Of a stretch of DNA of 64,000 nt, positions 1-9,092 are shown piece by piece. The position numbers and the translations under genes were made by a program. Under the pieces are notes generated by a model. It was given only the letters and a program-made list of their open reading frames with translations, was not told where the DNA came from and did not search any database. The stretch's first letter is position 1, and each line of letters begins with the position of its first letter. Origin of the DNA: Nocardia inohanensis NBRC 100128 (GTDB lineage Bacteria > Actinomycetota > Actinomycetes > Mycobacteriales > Mycobacteriaceae); assembly GCF_001612945.1 (NCBI RefSeq), contig NZ_BDBK01000004.1, positions 124,001-188,000 on the forward strand. Direction: 5' to 3'.

Positions 1-1233
1 CTGGCCCGGATCGGGCAGCCGCCGCTGACCGGGTCGCTCACCCTCGTCGAACAGGAGGTGCGCGACGGCGAGCTGCTCATGCTGGAGAGCGCCGAACACA
101 CCGCGCCCACACCGTTGTTCGACGACATCATGTACAACGTCGCGGTCGCCGACGCCGACCATTTCCGCGGCTGGACGCCCCGCACCGCGCGGCTCACCGG
201 CTCGGTGCTGGCGGTGCTGACCATGCTGGTCGGCTGTCTCGGATTGCTGGCCGCGCCGGACGCGGTCCCCGGCTGGGTGAGCGGGACCGTCGCGCTCTTC
301 GTCGCGGTGCTGCTGGTGATCGCGTCCACGGTGATCAGCCGCATGTACGGCGATACCGCCGGCGCGCTCGTGGTCGGCGGCTGCGCGTTACCGCCAGCGT
401 TCGCCGCGGGCATGCTCTTCGTGCCCGATCATTACGGCTGGGCGAACCTGTTGCTGGGCGCGGTCCTGCTGGGCGCGATCGGGGTGCTGACCTGGCGAGT
501 GAGCGGGGTCGGGCTGGGTCTGTTCATCGGCGTCACCGCGGTCGCCGTCTACGCCGTGCCGGCCGCACTGGTCGGGCTGCTGGCAGAACTGCCGGTCAAG
601 GCCATCGGCGCGGGCGCGGCGGGGCTCGGTTTGGCCGGATTGTCGCTGGCCCCAAGGATTTCCATGCTGCTGGCCAAGCTGCCGCTGCCGCCGGTGCCCG
701 CGCCGGGGACGCCCATCGATCCCACCGAGGACGATCCGGACGATCACCGCGCACTGCCCAGCCTGGAGGCATTGCGCGCCAAATCCGAACGGGCGCGCAA
801 ATATCTGGCCGGATTGGTAGCCGCCACCACGCTGGTCGTCGCGACCGGTGCGGTGGCCTCGGTCGAACCGATCGCGGACCGCCCGTACTGGCCGGGCCTG
901 GCGCTGGCGGTGGTGTGCGCGGTGGTGCTCATGTTCCGCAGCCGCACCTATGCCGGAGCCGAGCAGGCGGTGGTGCTGCTGGCCGGCGGGGCCGCGATTC
1001 CGCTGGTGCTCATGGGTTTCGCCGCGTTCACGCTGCGTCAGCCGCTGGCGATCTTCGGCATCGCCGTCCTGCTGCTGGTGGCGGCGCTGGTGCTCGGCAT
1101 TCTGGTGCCGCGTCAGCAAGCCACCCCGCCCATGCGCCGGGCGCTGGAATTGCTCGAATACGCCTTCGTGGCCGCCATTGTGCCGTTGGTGTTCTGGGTG
1201 ACCGAGCTCTATTCGCTCGTGCGCGGACTGTAG
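1..1233 (+). CDS. eccD4: EccD, type VII secretion channel protein (ESX-4-like), 5' end cut by window
   Basis: The reading frame is open from base 1, so the start lies to the left of the window; 410 residues are visible. They begin with the last part of the cytosolic ubiquitin-like domain (a segment ending in GELLML), followed by about eleven hydrophobic membrane segments and a short tail ending LVRGL. This is the architecture of EccD, which lines the inner-membrane ESX complex together with EccB, EccC and EccE. The stop is 8 bases before mycP, so the two are probably co-transcribed. The next genes are eccB and eccE, and the ribosomal operon with truA lies about 20 kb away. This matches the mycobacterial ESX-4 neighbourhood (eccD4-mycP4-eccB4 near truA-rplQ-rpoA), which is why I assign it to ESX-4. 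Family call is firm; the ESX-4 number rests on synteny. Confidence 0.9.
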   Translation: MARIGQPPLTGSLTLVEQEVRDGELLMLESAEHTAPTPLFDDIMYNVAVADADHFRGWTPRTARLTGSVLAVLTMLVGCLGLLAAPDAVPGWVSGTVALFVAVLLVIASTVISRMYGDTAGALVVGGCALPPAFAAGMLFVPDHYGWANLLLGAVLLGAIGVLTWRVSGVGLGLFIGVTAVAVYAVPAALVGLLAELPVKAIGAGAAGLGLAGLSLAPRISMLLAKLPLPPVPAPGTPIDPTEDDPDDHRALPSLEALRAKSERARKYLAGLVAATTLVVATGAVASVEPIADRPYWPGLALAVVCAVVLMFRSRTYAGAEQAVVLLAGGAAIPLVLMGFAAFTLRQPLAIFGIAVLLLVAALVLGILVPRQQATPPMRRALELLEYAFVAAIVPLVFWVTELYSLVRGL

Positions 1234-1241
1234 CCGCCGCG

Positions 1242-2657
1242 ATGTCGATCGCCCTGAGCGCCAAAGTCTTTCGTGTTGCGGCGGCCACCGCCGTACTGGC
1301 CGTGGGCATTACCTACGATGCCGGCCCGGCCGTCGCCGATCACCCGCCCGCCGTCGATCCCGGACTGCTGCCGCCCGGCGGTCCCGCCGCACCGCCCGGC
1401 AAGACCGAACATCCGGCCAATTCCCCTTGCATCAGTACGCAATCCGGCGGTGCGGGCCCGACCATCCCGGTCGCGCAGCGCTCCCTGGATCTCGAGCACG
1501 CCTGGCAATTCGCCAAGGGCGCGGGCCAATTGGTGGCGGTCATCGATACCGGGGTATCCCCGCACCCGCGGCTACCCGGCTTGATCCCCGGCGGCGACTA
1601 CGTCGCGAACTCCGGTGACGGCACCGAGGATTGCGACGCCCACGGCACCCTGGTGGCCGGGCTCATCGCCGCCACCCAGCAGGAGGGGCAGGGCTTCGCC
1701 GGCGTCGCGCCCGAGGCGCGCATCATGACCATTCGCCAGACCAGCGCGCTGTATCAGGCCGAAGGCGCGGGCCGGGACAAGGGCCCGGACGATATGCCCG
1801 ACGGCTACGGCAAGATCTCCGCACTGGCCTCGGCTATTCGCCGGGCCGCCGACGCCGGGGCGCGGGTCATCAATATCTCGCTGGTGGCGTGTCCGACCCG
1901 GGAACCCAGCAGTCCGGAAATGGGCATGCTCGGTGCGGCGGTGCGTTACGCGGCGGCGGAGAAGGATGACGTCATCGTCACCTCGGCCGGAAATACCGAC
2001 ACCTGCAAGGCGAGCAATCCGGGCCCGAATCCGGTGCGGCCCGATGAAGATCTGTGGAATCACATCACCTCGTATGTGGTGCCGTCCTGGTGGGACGAAT
2101 ACGTGCTCTCGGTCGGCTCCGTCGATTCCTTCGGCCAGTACTCGAAATTCACGGTGCCGGGACCGTGGGTCGGGGTGGCCGCGCCGGGCGAGAACATCAT
2201 TTCCCTCGATCCGCGCAGCAATGGTTTGACCACCGCCAAGGTCACCAATCAAGGCCAGATAATGCCGTACAGCGGAACGAGTTTCGCCGCGCCCTATGTA
2301 TCGGGCGTCGCCGCGTTGATTCGATCCCGATTCCCGGATCTGAACGCACACGACGTGATTCAGCGCATCGAGGCCACCGCGCACGCGCCCGGCGAAGGCT
2401 GGAATCCCTATATCGGTTACGGCGCGGTCGATCCCGTCGCCGCCCTGACCGCGCAGGTGCCGAAACAATTGCCGCCCAAACAACCCCACGCGGCCGTGGA
2501 CCAACAGCTCGCCATTCCCAGCCCGCCCCCGCCGCCCGATCACACCGCGCGCAATGTGGCTTTGATCGGCACCGGCATCGTGGGATTGCTACTGGTTCTG
2601 GGATTTCTGGCGTCCTTCCCGCTGCGCCGCCGCTTCGGCGGGCACGACGAAGACTGA
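1242..2657 (+). CDS. mycP4: Mycosin MycP, membrane-anchored subtilisin-like protease of ESX-4
   Basis: A 471-residue serine protease. The first ~32 residues are a signal peptide. The catalytic triad is visible as D102 (VIDTGV), H134 (DAHGT) and S347 (GTSFAAP). One membrane helix near residues 430-452 is followed by an Arg-rich cytosolic end, as in mycosins. Mycosins sit outside the plasma membrane and stabilise or process the ESX complex. I chose the ATG at 1242, just after the eccD stop, because it begins directly with the signal peptide; the frame is open much further upstream but that part overlaps eccD. It ends one base before the convergent eccB stop. Cys63 and Cys131 may form the disulfide seen in other mycosins (inference). 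Confidence 0.92.
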   Translation: MSIALSAKVFRVAAATAVLAVGITYDAGPAVADHPPAVDPGLLPPGGPAAPPGKTEHPANSPCISTQSGGAGPTIPVAQRSLDLEHAWQFAKGAGQLVAVIDTGVSPHPRLPGLIPGGDYVANSGDGTEDCDAHGTLVAGLIAATQQEGQGFAGVAPEARIMTIRQTSALYQAEGAGRDKGPDDMPDGYGKISALASAIRRAADAGARVINISLVACPTREPSSPEMGMLGAAVRYAAAEKDDVIVTSAGNTDTCKASNPGPNPVRPDEDLWNHITSYVVPSWWDEYVLSVGSVDSFGQYSKFTVPGPWVGVAAPGENIISLDPRSNGLTTAKVTNQGQIMPYSGTSFAAPYVSGVAALIRSRFPDLNAHDVIQRIEATAHAPGEGWNPYIGYGAVDPVAALTAQVPKQLPPKQPHAAVDQQLAIPSPPPPPDHTARNVALIGTGIVGLLLVLGFLASFPLRRRFGGHDED

Positions 2658-4145
2658 TCAGTTCTGGTTCTGCCCCTTGACCGGTTGCGGCGCGGGATTC
2701 GGGTCCGGGGCCACCCCGTCATGGGCCACCATCGCGGCTTCCCGGCTCAATGTCGGTCCGGGCGCGAGCAATCCGATGATCGGCCACGGTGCGGGCTCCG
2801 GGGTGACCGCGGCGGGATCCATGCCGAGCGCCTTCGCCGTCTCCAGATCCTTGATGCCGTAGCGCACCCCGAAATCGGAGATGAAGAACAGGCTGTCGCG
2901 CCGCTGACTGTCGGGTTCGATGCCGGTGGCCTGAACGTATTCGCCCGCACCGGGTTCGGTGTAGAAGGCATCCACATTCGACCCGTTGCCGTCCGCCTGG
3001 GCCAGGGGCACCAGTCCGGCGCGATCGGGGATCGGCACCGCGTGGCCGGTGAGCACGGTCAGCTCGGCGTGCTTGCTGCCGTCGGTCTGGTCGGCCGCGC
3101 CGACCGGCCGCCAGGACAGGCAATCCACCGGCTGATCCTTGCCGTCCACCAGCTCCGGAACACGATCCGGATAGTTCGATACGTGCAGCGCGCCGGAGAC
3201 CGGCGCGGCGGTGCGATCGGCCTGCGCGATGTAGTCGTCGGCGGCGGCCGATCGGTAGGTATTGCGGATGATGTCGGCGGTCAGCTGCGAAACCGGTTGC
3301 AGGCCATCGGCGAGCACGGCGTAGTAGCGATTGTCGCTGCGCACCTGCACCACATCCCCGATGCGATGGTCGCCGATCGAATACGCCGGGGCCGCACCGG
3401 CATCCGCGATCTGCGGCGGCACCAGCGGCAGCACCTCGGGGATGGCATTGAGCAGCCCCTCGCTGATCGGACGCGGGGTGCGGCCGCGAATATCGAGGGC
3501 ATCCACCACGGCCCGGTCGTTCACATCGATGCGGGCGCGCTGATTGTCGTAGACCAGGTAGGCGGCGTCGCGCCCCTGCACCAGCAGCGCCTTACCGTCG
3601 GCGAGCGGTGCCGCCTTGTCGCCGAGCACCGGTGCGCCGACCAGCACCGAGGTGGTCAGGCTGCGGCTGCCGTCATTGGCGAGCACATCGCACACCGTCC
3701 AGGCGCGGTCGGAGGTGTCGTAGTTGAGCGAGGCGGGCGCGCCCGGAATGCCGATGAGCTGTCCGCGCGGCTTCTTCGCGAGTTCGGATTCCTTCACCGT
3801 GGCCGGTTTGGCGGCCTCCCCCGCCGCGAGCCGGGCCGAGGCGAGGTTGAGCGCCGGATGCACGACATTGTCGATGACCACGTAGACCGCGCCGGAGTCC
3901 TTGCCGATCAGGATCTTGCTGGACCCGATCTTGTCCTGCGGGCGGAGCAGAGCTAACACACCGCAACCGGCGAGTGCGACCAGCGCCAGGATCAACCCGA
4001 CGGCGAAGGCCCGGGTCTGCGAGCGCATCGGGTCGTGCAGCATGCGCACGTCCCGGCGCACCAGGGCGTGCTCCATGCGGCGCACCAGAAAGCGGTACCC
4101 GCTCACCTGCCACCGCGTGGTGGGATTTGAAGGCGTCGAAATCAC
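2658..4145 (-). CDS. eccB4: EccB, type VII secretion membrane/periplasmic protein (ESX-4-like)
   Basis: EccB family, 495 residues with the GTG start at 4145. The conserved cytosolic motif TTRWQVSGYRFLVRR begins near residue 8 and is followed by VRMLHDPMR. One membrane helix (about residues 46-67) leads into a large extracytoplasmic domain, which includes the GKDSGAVYVV segment common to the family. EccB links the ESX inner-membrane complex to the periplasm. An ATG 18 codons upstream (4199) is also possible; I prefer 4145 because family members start close to the TTRWQVSGYRF motif. The gene converges on mycP with no spacer and is divergent from eccE across about 100 bases, which should hold promoters for both. 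The gene order matches mycobacterial ESX-4. Confidence 0.9.
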   Translation of the reverse strand: MISTPSNPTTRWQVSGYRFLVRRMEHALVRRDVRMLHDPMRSQTRAFAVGLILALVALAGCGVLALLRPQDKIGSSKILIGKDSGAVYVVIDNVVHPALNLASARLAAGEAAKPATVKESELAKKPRGQLIGIPGAPASLNYDTSDRAWTVCDVLANDGSRSLTTSVLVGAPVLGDKAAPLADGKALLVQGRDAAYLVYDNQRARIDVNDRAVVDALDIRGRTPRPISEGLLNAIPEVLPLVPPQIADAGAAPAYSIGDHRIGDVVQVRSDNRYYAVLADGLQPVSQLTADIIRNTYRSAAADDYIAQADRTAAPVSGALHVSNYPDRVPELVDGKDQPVDCLSWRPVGAADQTDGSKHAELTVLTGHAVPIPDRAGLVPLAQADGNGSNVDAFYTEPGAGEYVQATGIEPDSQRRDSLFFISDFGVRYGIKDLETAKALGMDPAAVTPEPAPWPIIGLLAPGPTLSREAAMVAHDGVAPDPNPAPQPVKGQNQN

Positions 4146-4249
4146 CCCCGACCAGTCATGACGTTCGCCGAACACAGTACAGTTCGCTGCGATCGCCATT
4201 CACACTCGGCCACCGGAACCGGGCCGAACGAGCCGCGCGGGGGAAGACG

Positions 4250-5857
4250 ATGAGCGCTTCGGTGAGGCTGCGCAGCCTGCTGCTGGCACAGTTGACCGGC
4301 GTGGTTTTCCTGCTCGTCGCGGTGGCCTGCGGACTACCGTTCTGGGGTGCGCTCGCCATCGGCATAGTGGTCGGTCTGCTTCTTCTCTTGCCGTTAGGCA
4401 AACGACCAGTTTCCGAATGGCTGCGCACCCGGCGCGCGTTCCGCGGCCATCGCGAACACGCCGCCGCCGACCTGATGGACTTCCGCGCCGGGGACGGGCG
4501 CACGCTCGGGCTGTACCGCGACGGCAGCCGCGTCGTCGCGGTCGTCGAGGTACTGCCGGCCAAGGGCGGCCTGACCCGGCTCGGGCGCTCCACCGTGGCC
4601 GCCTCGCATCTGCTGCCGCTCACCGGACTCGCCGCCAGCCTGCGTCAGCACGACATCGCGCTGGCCGGGATCGACATCGTGTCGCACGGGCATCGCAGCC
4701 GCTCCGGGACACCGGCGGGGGCCATCTACGAATCGTTGCTGGGGCCGCTGCCCGCCACCGCGCACCGCACCGTCTGGCTGGCCATCGCCTTCGATCCGCT
4801 GCTCAGCCCCGCGGCCGCGGCCCGGCGCGGCGGCGGCGCGGACGGGGCCTGCCGGGCCGTCACCATCGCCACCCGGCGCATCGTGCGCCTGCTCGCGGAC
4901 TCCGGTTGTCCCGCACGCATTCTCACCGCGCACGAGATCAAGGCGGCGGCCTTGCAGATCACCGCGGGGGTGGATCCCGCACGGCTGAAACAGCATTGGC
5001 GTTACGTGGAGCTCGGCAACAGCGTGAACCTGGGCGCGGCCGTCGACCCCGCGCGCCTGGATTCCGAGACGCTCGCGGGCCTGTGGGTACCGCAGTCGCG
5101 GGGCACCACGGTCGCGGTGCGGCTGCGGCCCGGACCGGATGCCGGGATCGTGCGAGTGGGGGCGGCGTGGCGGCTCACCGCGCGGGAACTGCCGGAAGAG
5201 CCATTGCAGCAGCACATGATCTCGATGAACGGGCGGCATCGCGAAGGACTGCTGGCGCATCTGCCGCTGGCCGTGCCCGGACTCGACGACACCGTCCCCA
5301 CCGCGGAACGGCAGCTCGCCGAGATCGCGGAGGTGCAGCTGCCCGCCGCCGGATGCGGGCAGCTGCTCGGCTCCGACGATCAGGGCAACGGCGTCGCGGT
5401 CCGCGTTGTCGGACAGGGTATCTCGAGCGTGTACGTGGCCGGGGAGCTGTATCTGGCGCAGCAGCTGGTATTCCGCGCCCTGGCGGTCGGTGAACGGGTG
5501 CTGGTCCGCACCGACCGGCCGCAGGCGTGGAATCAACTGGTCACCACCATCGGCAATGCGGAGCGACTCACCCTCGCCACCGAAACCCACCAGCCCGATA
5601 CCGAATTCACCGCGGTGGTGGTGGACGGGGTGCTCTCCGCCGCCCCGCACGCCGGTGTCACCACCATCTATCTCGCGGGCGATCCGCTGGGCTGGCCGGC
5701 CGCCCGCCCCGATCTGTCCATCCAGCAGCCCGGGGCCACCGGGAACCGAATCATCCTGCGCACCGGCAAGACCCAGGTCGAGCTGACCCTGGTCTCCATC
5801 CCACGGGAAGCGACCTACATCGGCCGGCCGCGCAGCGTGAGCGCCCTCGCCAGATAA
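4250..5857 (+). CDS. eccE4: EccE, type VII secretion membrane protein (ESX-4-like)
   Basis: EccE family, 535 residues. Two N-terminal membrane helices (about residues 8-48) are followed by a long hydrophilic domain with the family segments RSRSGTPAG and GPLPATAHRTVWLA. EccE is a peripheral part of the ESX inner-membrane complex. The ATG at 4250 follows a good ribosome site (GGGGGAAG). The frame is open further upstream, but that stretch overlaps eccB antisense and does not look like EccE. Classical M. tuberculosis ESX-4 lacks eccE, whereas more basal actinobacterial ESX-4 loci have it, so its presence fits an ancestral-type locus (established knowledge). Divergent from eccB. Confidence 0.85.
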   Translation: MSASVRLRSLLLAQLTGVVFLLVAVACGLPFWGALAIGIVVGLLLLLPLGKRPVSEWLRTRRAFRGHREHAAADLMDFRAGDGRTLGLYRDGSRVVAVVEVLPAKGGLTRLGRSTVAASHLLPLTGLAASLRQHDIALAGIDIVSHGHRSRSGTPAGAIYESLLGPLPATAHRTVWLAIAFDPLLSPAAAARRGGGADGACRAVTIATRRIVRLLADSGCPARILTAHEIKAAALQITAGVDPARLKQHWRYVELGNSVNLGAAVDPARLDSETLAGLWVPQSRGTTVAVRLRPGPDAGIVRVGAAWRLTARELPEEPLQQHMISMNGRHREGLLAHLPLAVPGLDDTVPTAERQLAEIAEVQLPAAGCGQLLGSDDQGNGVAVRVVGQGISSVYVAGELYLAQQLVFRALAVGERVLVRTDRPQAWNQLVTTIGNAERLTLATETHQPDTEFTAVVVDGVLSAAPHAGVTTIYLAGDPLGWPAARPDLSIQQPGATGNRIILRTGKTQVELTLVSIPREATYIGRPRSVSALAR

Positions 5858-5864
5858 GCCGTCC

Positions 5865-6425
5865 TCAGCCCGGATACGGGTCGGCGGCGCGGGCGGCGCG
5901 CAGAGTACGCCCCCACCAAGCCAATTGGCGCAGCAGCCGGACGGCGGCATCGATGGCCGCTCCGTCGGCGGTCTCGCCGTCCTGGTCGAACTTCCGTTTG
6001 GCCTCGTGGAAGCTGACCGTCTCACGGATCGACACCATGTGGATCTCCGCCACCACCTGCCGCAGCTGCTCCACCGCGCGCAGGCCGCCCGAGAGCCCGC
6101 CGTAGCTCACGAAACCGATGGGCTTGGCCCGCCATTCGCGTTTGGCGATATCCAGCGCGGTCTTCAGCGACGCCGGGTAGCCATGGTTGTACTCCGAGGT
6201 GACGGCCACGAAAGCGTCTGCGGCGGAGATTCTTTCGCGATACGCCTCGGCCTCGGGCGTATCGCCCAGATCCACCGGCAGCGGAGTCTCCGCCAGGTCG
6301 ATGACGCCCACCTCGAACCGCTCGTCCGCCCGCGCGGTCCTCAGGAACCACTCCGCGACCACGGGCGCGAACCGTCCCGGTCGCGTGCTGGCCACTATCA
6401 CCTCGAGCCGCAGCGGAGCTTCCAT
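5865..6425 (-). CDS. NADPH-dependent FMN reductase family flavoprotein
   Basis: A 186-residue flavodoxin-fold protein. The flavin phosphate-binding loop ASTRPGR lies near residues 12-18, and the motif SEYNHGYPASLKTALD near residue 78 is characteristic of the NADPH-dependent FMN reductase / azoreductase family. It would reduce flavin or a quinone/azo substrate with NAD(P)H in the cytosol. It is the second gene of a pair, 14 bases downstream of a luciferase-like monooxygenase on the same strand. A plausible role is supplying reduced FMN to that enzyme (inference). The exact substrate cannot be read from sequence. Confidence 0.85.
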   Translation of the reverse strand: MEAPLRLEVIVASTRPGRFAPVVAEWFLRTARADERFEVGVIDLAETPLPVDLGDTPEAEAYRERISAADAFVAVTSEYNHGYPASLKTALDIAKREWRAKPIGFVSYGGLSGGLRAVEQLRQVVAEIHMVSIRETVSFHEAKRKFDQDGETADGAAIDAAVRLLRQLAWWGRTLRAARAADPYPG

Positions 6426-6439
6426 GCCGCGAGCCTAGG

Positions 6440-7432
6440 CTAAGCGGCCAGCGCCTTCTTGATCAGTTCGAACGAGCGTGTGCGCGTGTCGATGTCGTAG
6501 ACGAGCGTATTGAGCATGAGTTCATCGGCCTGGGTATCGGCCAGCAGCTCCTCGACCTGCCCGCGCACGGTGGCGGGCGAACCGAGCAGCTGTCCCTGCC
6601 GCCGCTGGGCGATGAAATGCCGCTGCTGCGTATCGGGTTCGAAGCCGGCCGCCTCCTGCGGCGTCGGCAGGGCGCGGGGCCGCCCGCTCACCAGGTACAG
6701 GAATGCCAGATCCCGGGGCGTGGCCTGGAAATCGGCCTCCTCGTCGGTATCGGCGCAGATCGCCGAGGCCGCCACCATCGCGTAGGGCTCGGTCAAGGTC
6801 TCCGACGGCCGGAAGTTCTCGCGATACAACCGCAGCGCCGCCACGGTATTGCCCGGGCTGATGTGATGCGCGAACGCGAACGGCAACCCGAGCGCCGCCG
6901 CCACCTGCGCGCTGTACCCGCTCGACCCCAGCAGCCAGACGTCCGGCTTGTCGCCGCGCCCCGGCGTAGCGGCGATCCCGCCCACACCCGCAGGCCCGAA
7001 GTAGTCGATCAAAGCCCGCAGCTCCCGCGGAAAATGCTCCGCGTTCAGCCCCTCCGTGGTCCGCCGCAAAGCCGCCGCCGTCGCCTGATCGGTTCCCGGC
7101 GCCCGCCCGATCCCCAGATCCACCCGCCCCGGATGCAAGGCTTCGAGGGTCCCGAACTGCTCGGCCACCACCAACGGCGCATGATTCGGCAGCATCACCC
7201 CACCCGATCCGACCTTGATGCTCGAAGTGGCGGCGGCCAGATGCGCGAGCAACACCGCCGGCGCCGAGCTGGCGATCCCCGGCATGTTGTGATGCTCCGC
7301 CACCCAGAATCGCCGATACCCCAGCGCCTCCGTCCGCCGCGCCAACTCGGTCGTGGCCGCCAGCGCCTCCCCCGCACTCCGCCCACTCTCCACCGGCGCG
7401 AGCTCCAACACGGACAACGGCACGTCGATCAT
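6440..7432 (-). CDS. Luciferase-like (LLM class) flavin-dependent oxidoreductase
   Basis: A 330-residue bacterial-luciferase-fold protein. Typical family segments are [14 protein letters not shown] near residue 45, [23 protein letters not shown] near 75-97, and [14 protein letters not shown] near 100. These place it with the MsnO8-type LLM group, which uses FMNH2 or F420. The ATG at 7432 follows GGAG. The FMN reductase gene follows 14 bases after its stop, suggesting a two-component monooxygenase. Substrate unknown. The family has many members in actinomycetes, so function cannot be specified further. Confidence 0.85.
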   Translation of the reverse strand: MIDVPLSVLELAPVESGRSAGEALAATTELARRTEALGYRRFWVAEHHNMPGIASSAPAVLLAHLAAATSSIKVGSGGVMLPNHAPLVVAEQFGTLEALHPGRVDLGIGRAPGTDQATAAALRRTTEGLNAEHFPRELRALIDYFGPAGVGGIAATPGRGDKPDVWLLGSSGYSAQVAAALGLPFAFAHHISPGNTVAALRLYRENFRPSETLTEPYAMVAASAICADTDEEADFQATPRDLAFLYLVSGRPRALPTPQEAAGFEPDTQQRHFIAQRRQGQLLGSPATVRGQVEELLADTQADELMLNTLVYDIDTRTRSFELIKKALAA

Positions 7433-7585
7433 GAGACTCCTCCGAATACACCACAGACCCCCATCCCAACGCCGCGCCCCGCCGCCCTATTTCACCCACC
7501 CACTCGCGTCACACCGGCCGCGTGGCACACCACGGTGGAAATTGCCCGAATTTCCCGCGCTGGTGTGCCACTCGACCGCTGGGTT

Positions 7586-8965
7586 TCAGTGGGGGCGGGC
7601 GGCGGTGGAGGTGGCGTACTCGGCGAGGCCGCGGGCGGGCTGGATGCGGGCGGTGAAGTCGAGGGCGTGGCGGGCGCGGTCGGGGGCGGCTACCAGGTGG
7701 CGGATGTCGGTGAGGCGGTATTGGCCGGAGACGATGGGGCTGGGGGCTTCGAGGGCTTTCGCCATGATCGAGGCGACCTCCCACAGGGTGAGTGGGTGGC
7801 CGGAGGCGATGTTCAGCGGTACGAAACCGGCGAGCGGGCGGGCGATCGCGGCTACGGTCGCGGCGGCGATATCGCGGACGTGCACGAAATCTCTTACCTG
7901 GCCGCCATCTTCGAATACGCGCAGCGGGCGGCCCTGGCGCAGATCGGCGCGAAAGCGCGCGGCCACACCGGTTTCCGCCGATCGCGGCATGCGACCATCG
8001 GCGATGGGGTCGCCGTACACGTGGTGATAGCGCAACGCCGACGCCGCCGAACCGGTGCTGGCCGCCCAGGCCAGTGCGTAATGCTCCTGCGCGACTTTGC
8101 TTGCGGCGTAGGCACTCCGGGGACGTAGCGGCGCGTCCTCACCGATCGGTTCCCAGGTCAGCACCTCTCCGCTGCGCGGTGCGCGATGATCGAAATACCC
8201 GCGATCGAGATCCGCCCGCCGGCGCACCCCCGGGAAGAACGGCCCGCTCCGCACTCCGCGATACCGGCCCTCCCCGTACACAGCCACCGAAGATCCCAGC
8301 ACCAGCCGCCGTACCCCCGCCCGCTCCATGGCGGCCAGCAGCATCGCCGTCGCCGTGTCATTGTGCGAGGCATACAAGGCCGCCCGCTGCATTCCGACCG
8401 GTCCCGGCTTGCCGATGCCTTGGCTCTCGCGGCCGCTGTCGCCCGCGCCCGTACGGACACAGGGCCCGGTACCGTGCCCCACGTCTTCCCGTCGTCCGGC
8501 CAGCGGCCGCCCCCGGCCGGGCAGCGCCTCCGGCAGGTCGCCCGTGTGCTCGGGCCCCGGCGCCTCCGGCACCCCGGAGTCGGGTGCATCCGGCAGCGTG
8601 TCAGGCGGTGTGGACCGATCGGGCGCGTGGGACAGGTCGAAGGCGGGGCCACCCGAGGACCGGCGGCCGGGACCGATGAGGCCCGCGGGCGGTTCCGGAA
8701 GGTCGGGCAGGGGGACCGCCGCCGCCAGATGACAGACCACGTCGATGCCGCGCAGCAGCGGCTCGAGCGCGTCGAGGTCCCGGATGTCCACCGGCAGAAC
8801 ATCTTCGGGAACAGCCGCGTTCGCACCGTGCACCATCGGCAACAGGGCGTCCACCGCGATGACCTCGTGCCCGGCCGCGACCAAGGCTCGATGCACGTGT
8901 CCCCCGATGAACCCGGCCGCGCCGGTCAGCAGCACCCGTACACCGTCGTGTCCGTCCGTGCTCAT
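7586..8965 (-). CDS. NAD-dependent epimerase/dehydratase (extended SDR) with low-complexity insertion
   Basis: A 459-residue extended short-chain dehydrogenase. The N-terminal nucleotide-binding loop TGAAGFIGG lies at residues 14-22, and the catalytic pair YxxxK is Y286/K290. The family is usually about 310-350 residues. The excess is an apparent insertion at about residues 86-195 (near bases 8381-8710), between the strand ending VCHLAAA and the helix beginning YASHND; it is rich in Pro, Gly, Asp and Arg. The start is the ATG at 8965, just before the MSTDGHD segment; the frame is open upstream but unlike the family. It could act on a nucleotide sugar, but the substrate is not evident. It stands alone and is divergent from the ECF sigma gene. 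Confidence 0.8.
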   Translation of the reverse strand: MSTDGHDGVRVLLTGAAGFIGGHVHRALVAAGHEVIAVDALLPMVHGANAAVPEDVLPVDIRDLDALEPLLRGIDVVCHLAAAVPLPDLPEPPAGLIGPGRRSSGGPAFDLSHAPDRSTPPDTLPDAPDSGVPEAPGPEHTGDLPEALPGRGRPLAGRREDVGHGTGPCVRTGAGDSGRESQGIGKPGPVGMQRAALYASHNDTATAMLLAAMERAGVRRLVLGSSVAVYGEGRYRGVRSGPFFPGVRRRADLDRGYFDHRAPRSGEVLTWEPIGEDAPLRPRSAYAASKVAQEHYALAWAASTGSAASALRYHHVYGDPIADGRMPRSAETGVAARFRADLRQGRPLRVFEDGGQVRDFVHVRDIAAATVAAIARPLAGFVPLNIASGHPLTLWEVASIMAKALEAPSPIVSGQYRLTDIRHLVAAPDRARHALDFTARIQPARGLAEYATSTAARPH

Positions 8966-9030
8966 GACTCGAGCATAGGCGCGTCCGCGCGATGGGTCCC
9001 CCGGTGTCACGGCCCGCACTGAACTCCGGG

Positions 9031-9052
9031 CGGTGTAACCCCGTGCCCTATC
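9031..9052 (+). promoter_or_regulatory. 22-bp element upstream of the ECF sigma gene
   Basis: Reads CGGTGTAACCCC-N4-CCTATC. The same element with the same spacing recurs at 10341-10362 before the cupredoxin gene; the two copies agree at 18 of 22 positions and differ only in the central four. The GTAAC block resembles ECF-type -35 elements. I interpret it as part of an autoregulated promoter of the sigma factor encoded 41 bases downstream. In this copy CCCTA-N5-TAGGG (9046-9060) also forms an inverted repeat. Confidence 0.55.
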
Positions 9053-9092
9053 GAGTAGGGACGGGGTGGCCGGATTCGGAAGGTAACGGGCG

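Noticed and set aside
8186..9022. Long plus-strand open frame opposite the SDR gene
   Set aside because: The translation is Arg/Pro/His-rich without motifs, as expected for the antisense of a GC-rich gene. The minus-strand SDR has clear NAD-binding and YxxxK motifs.
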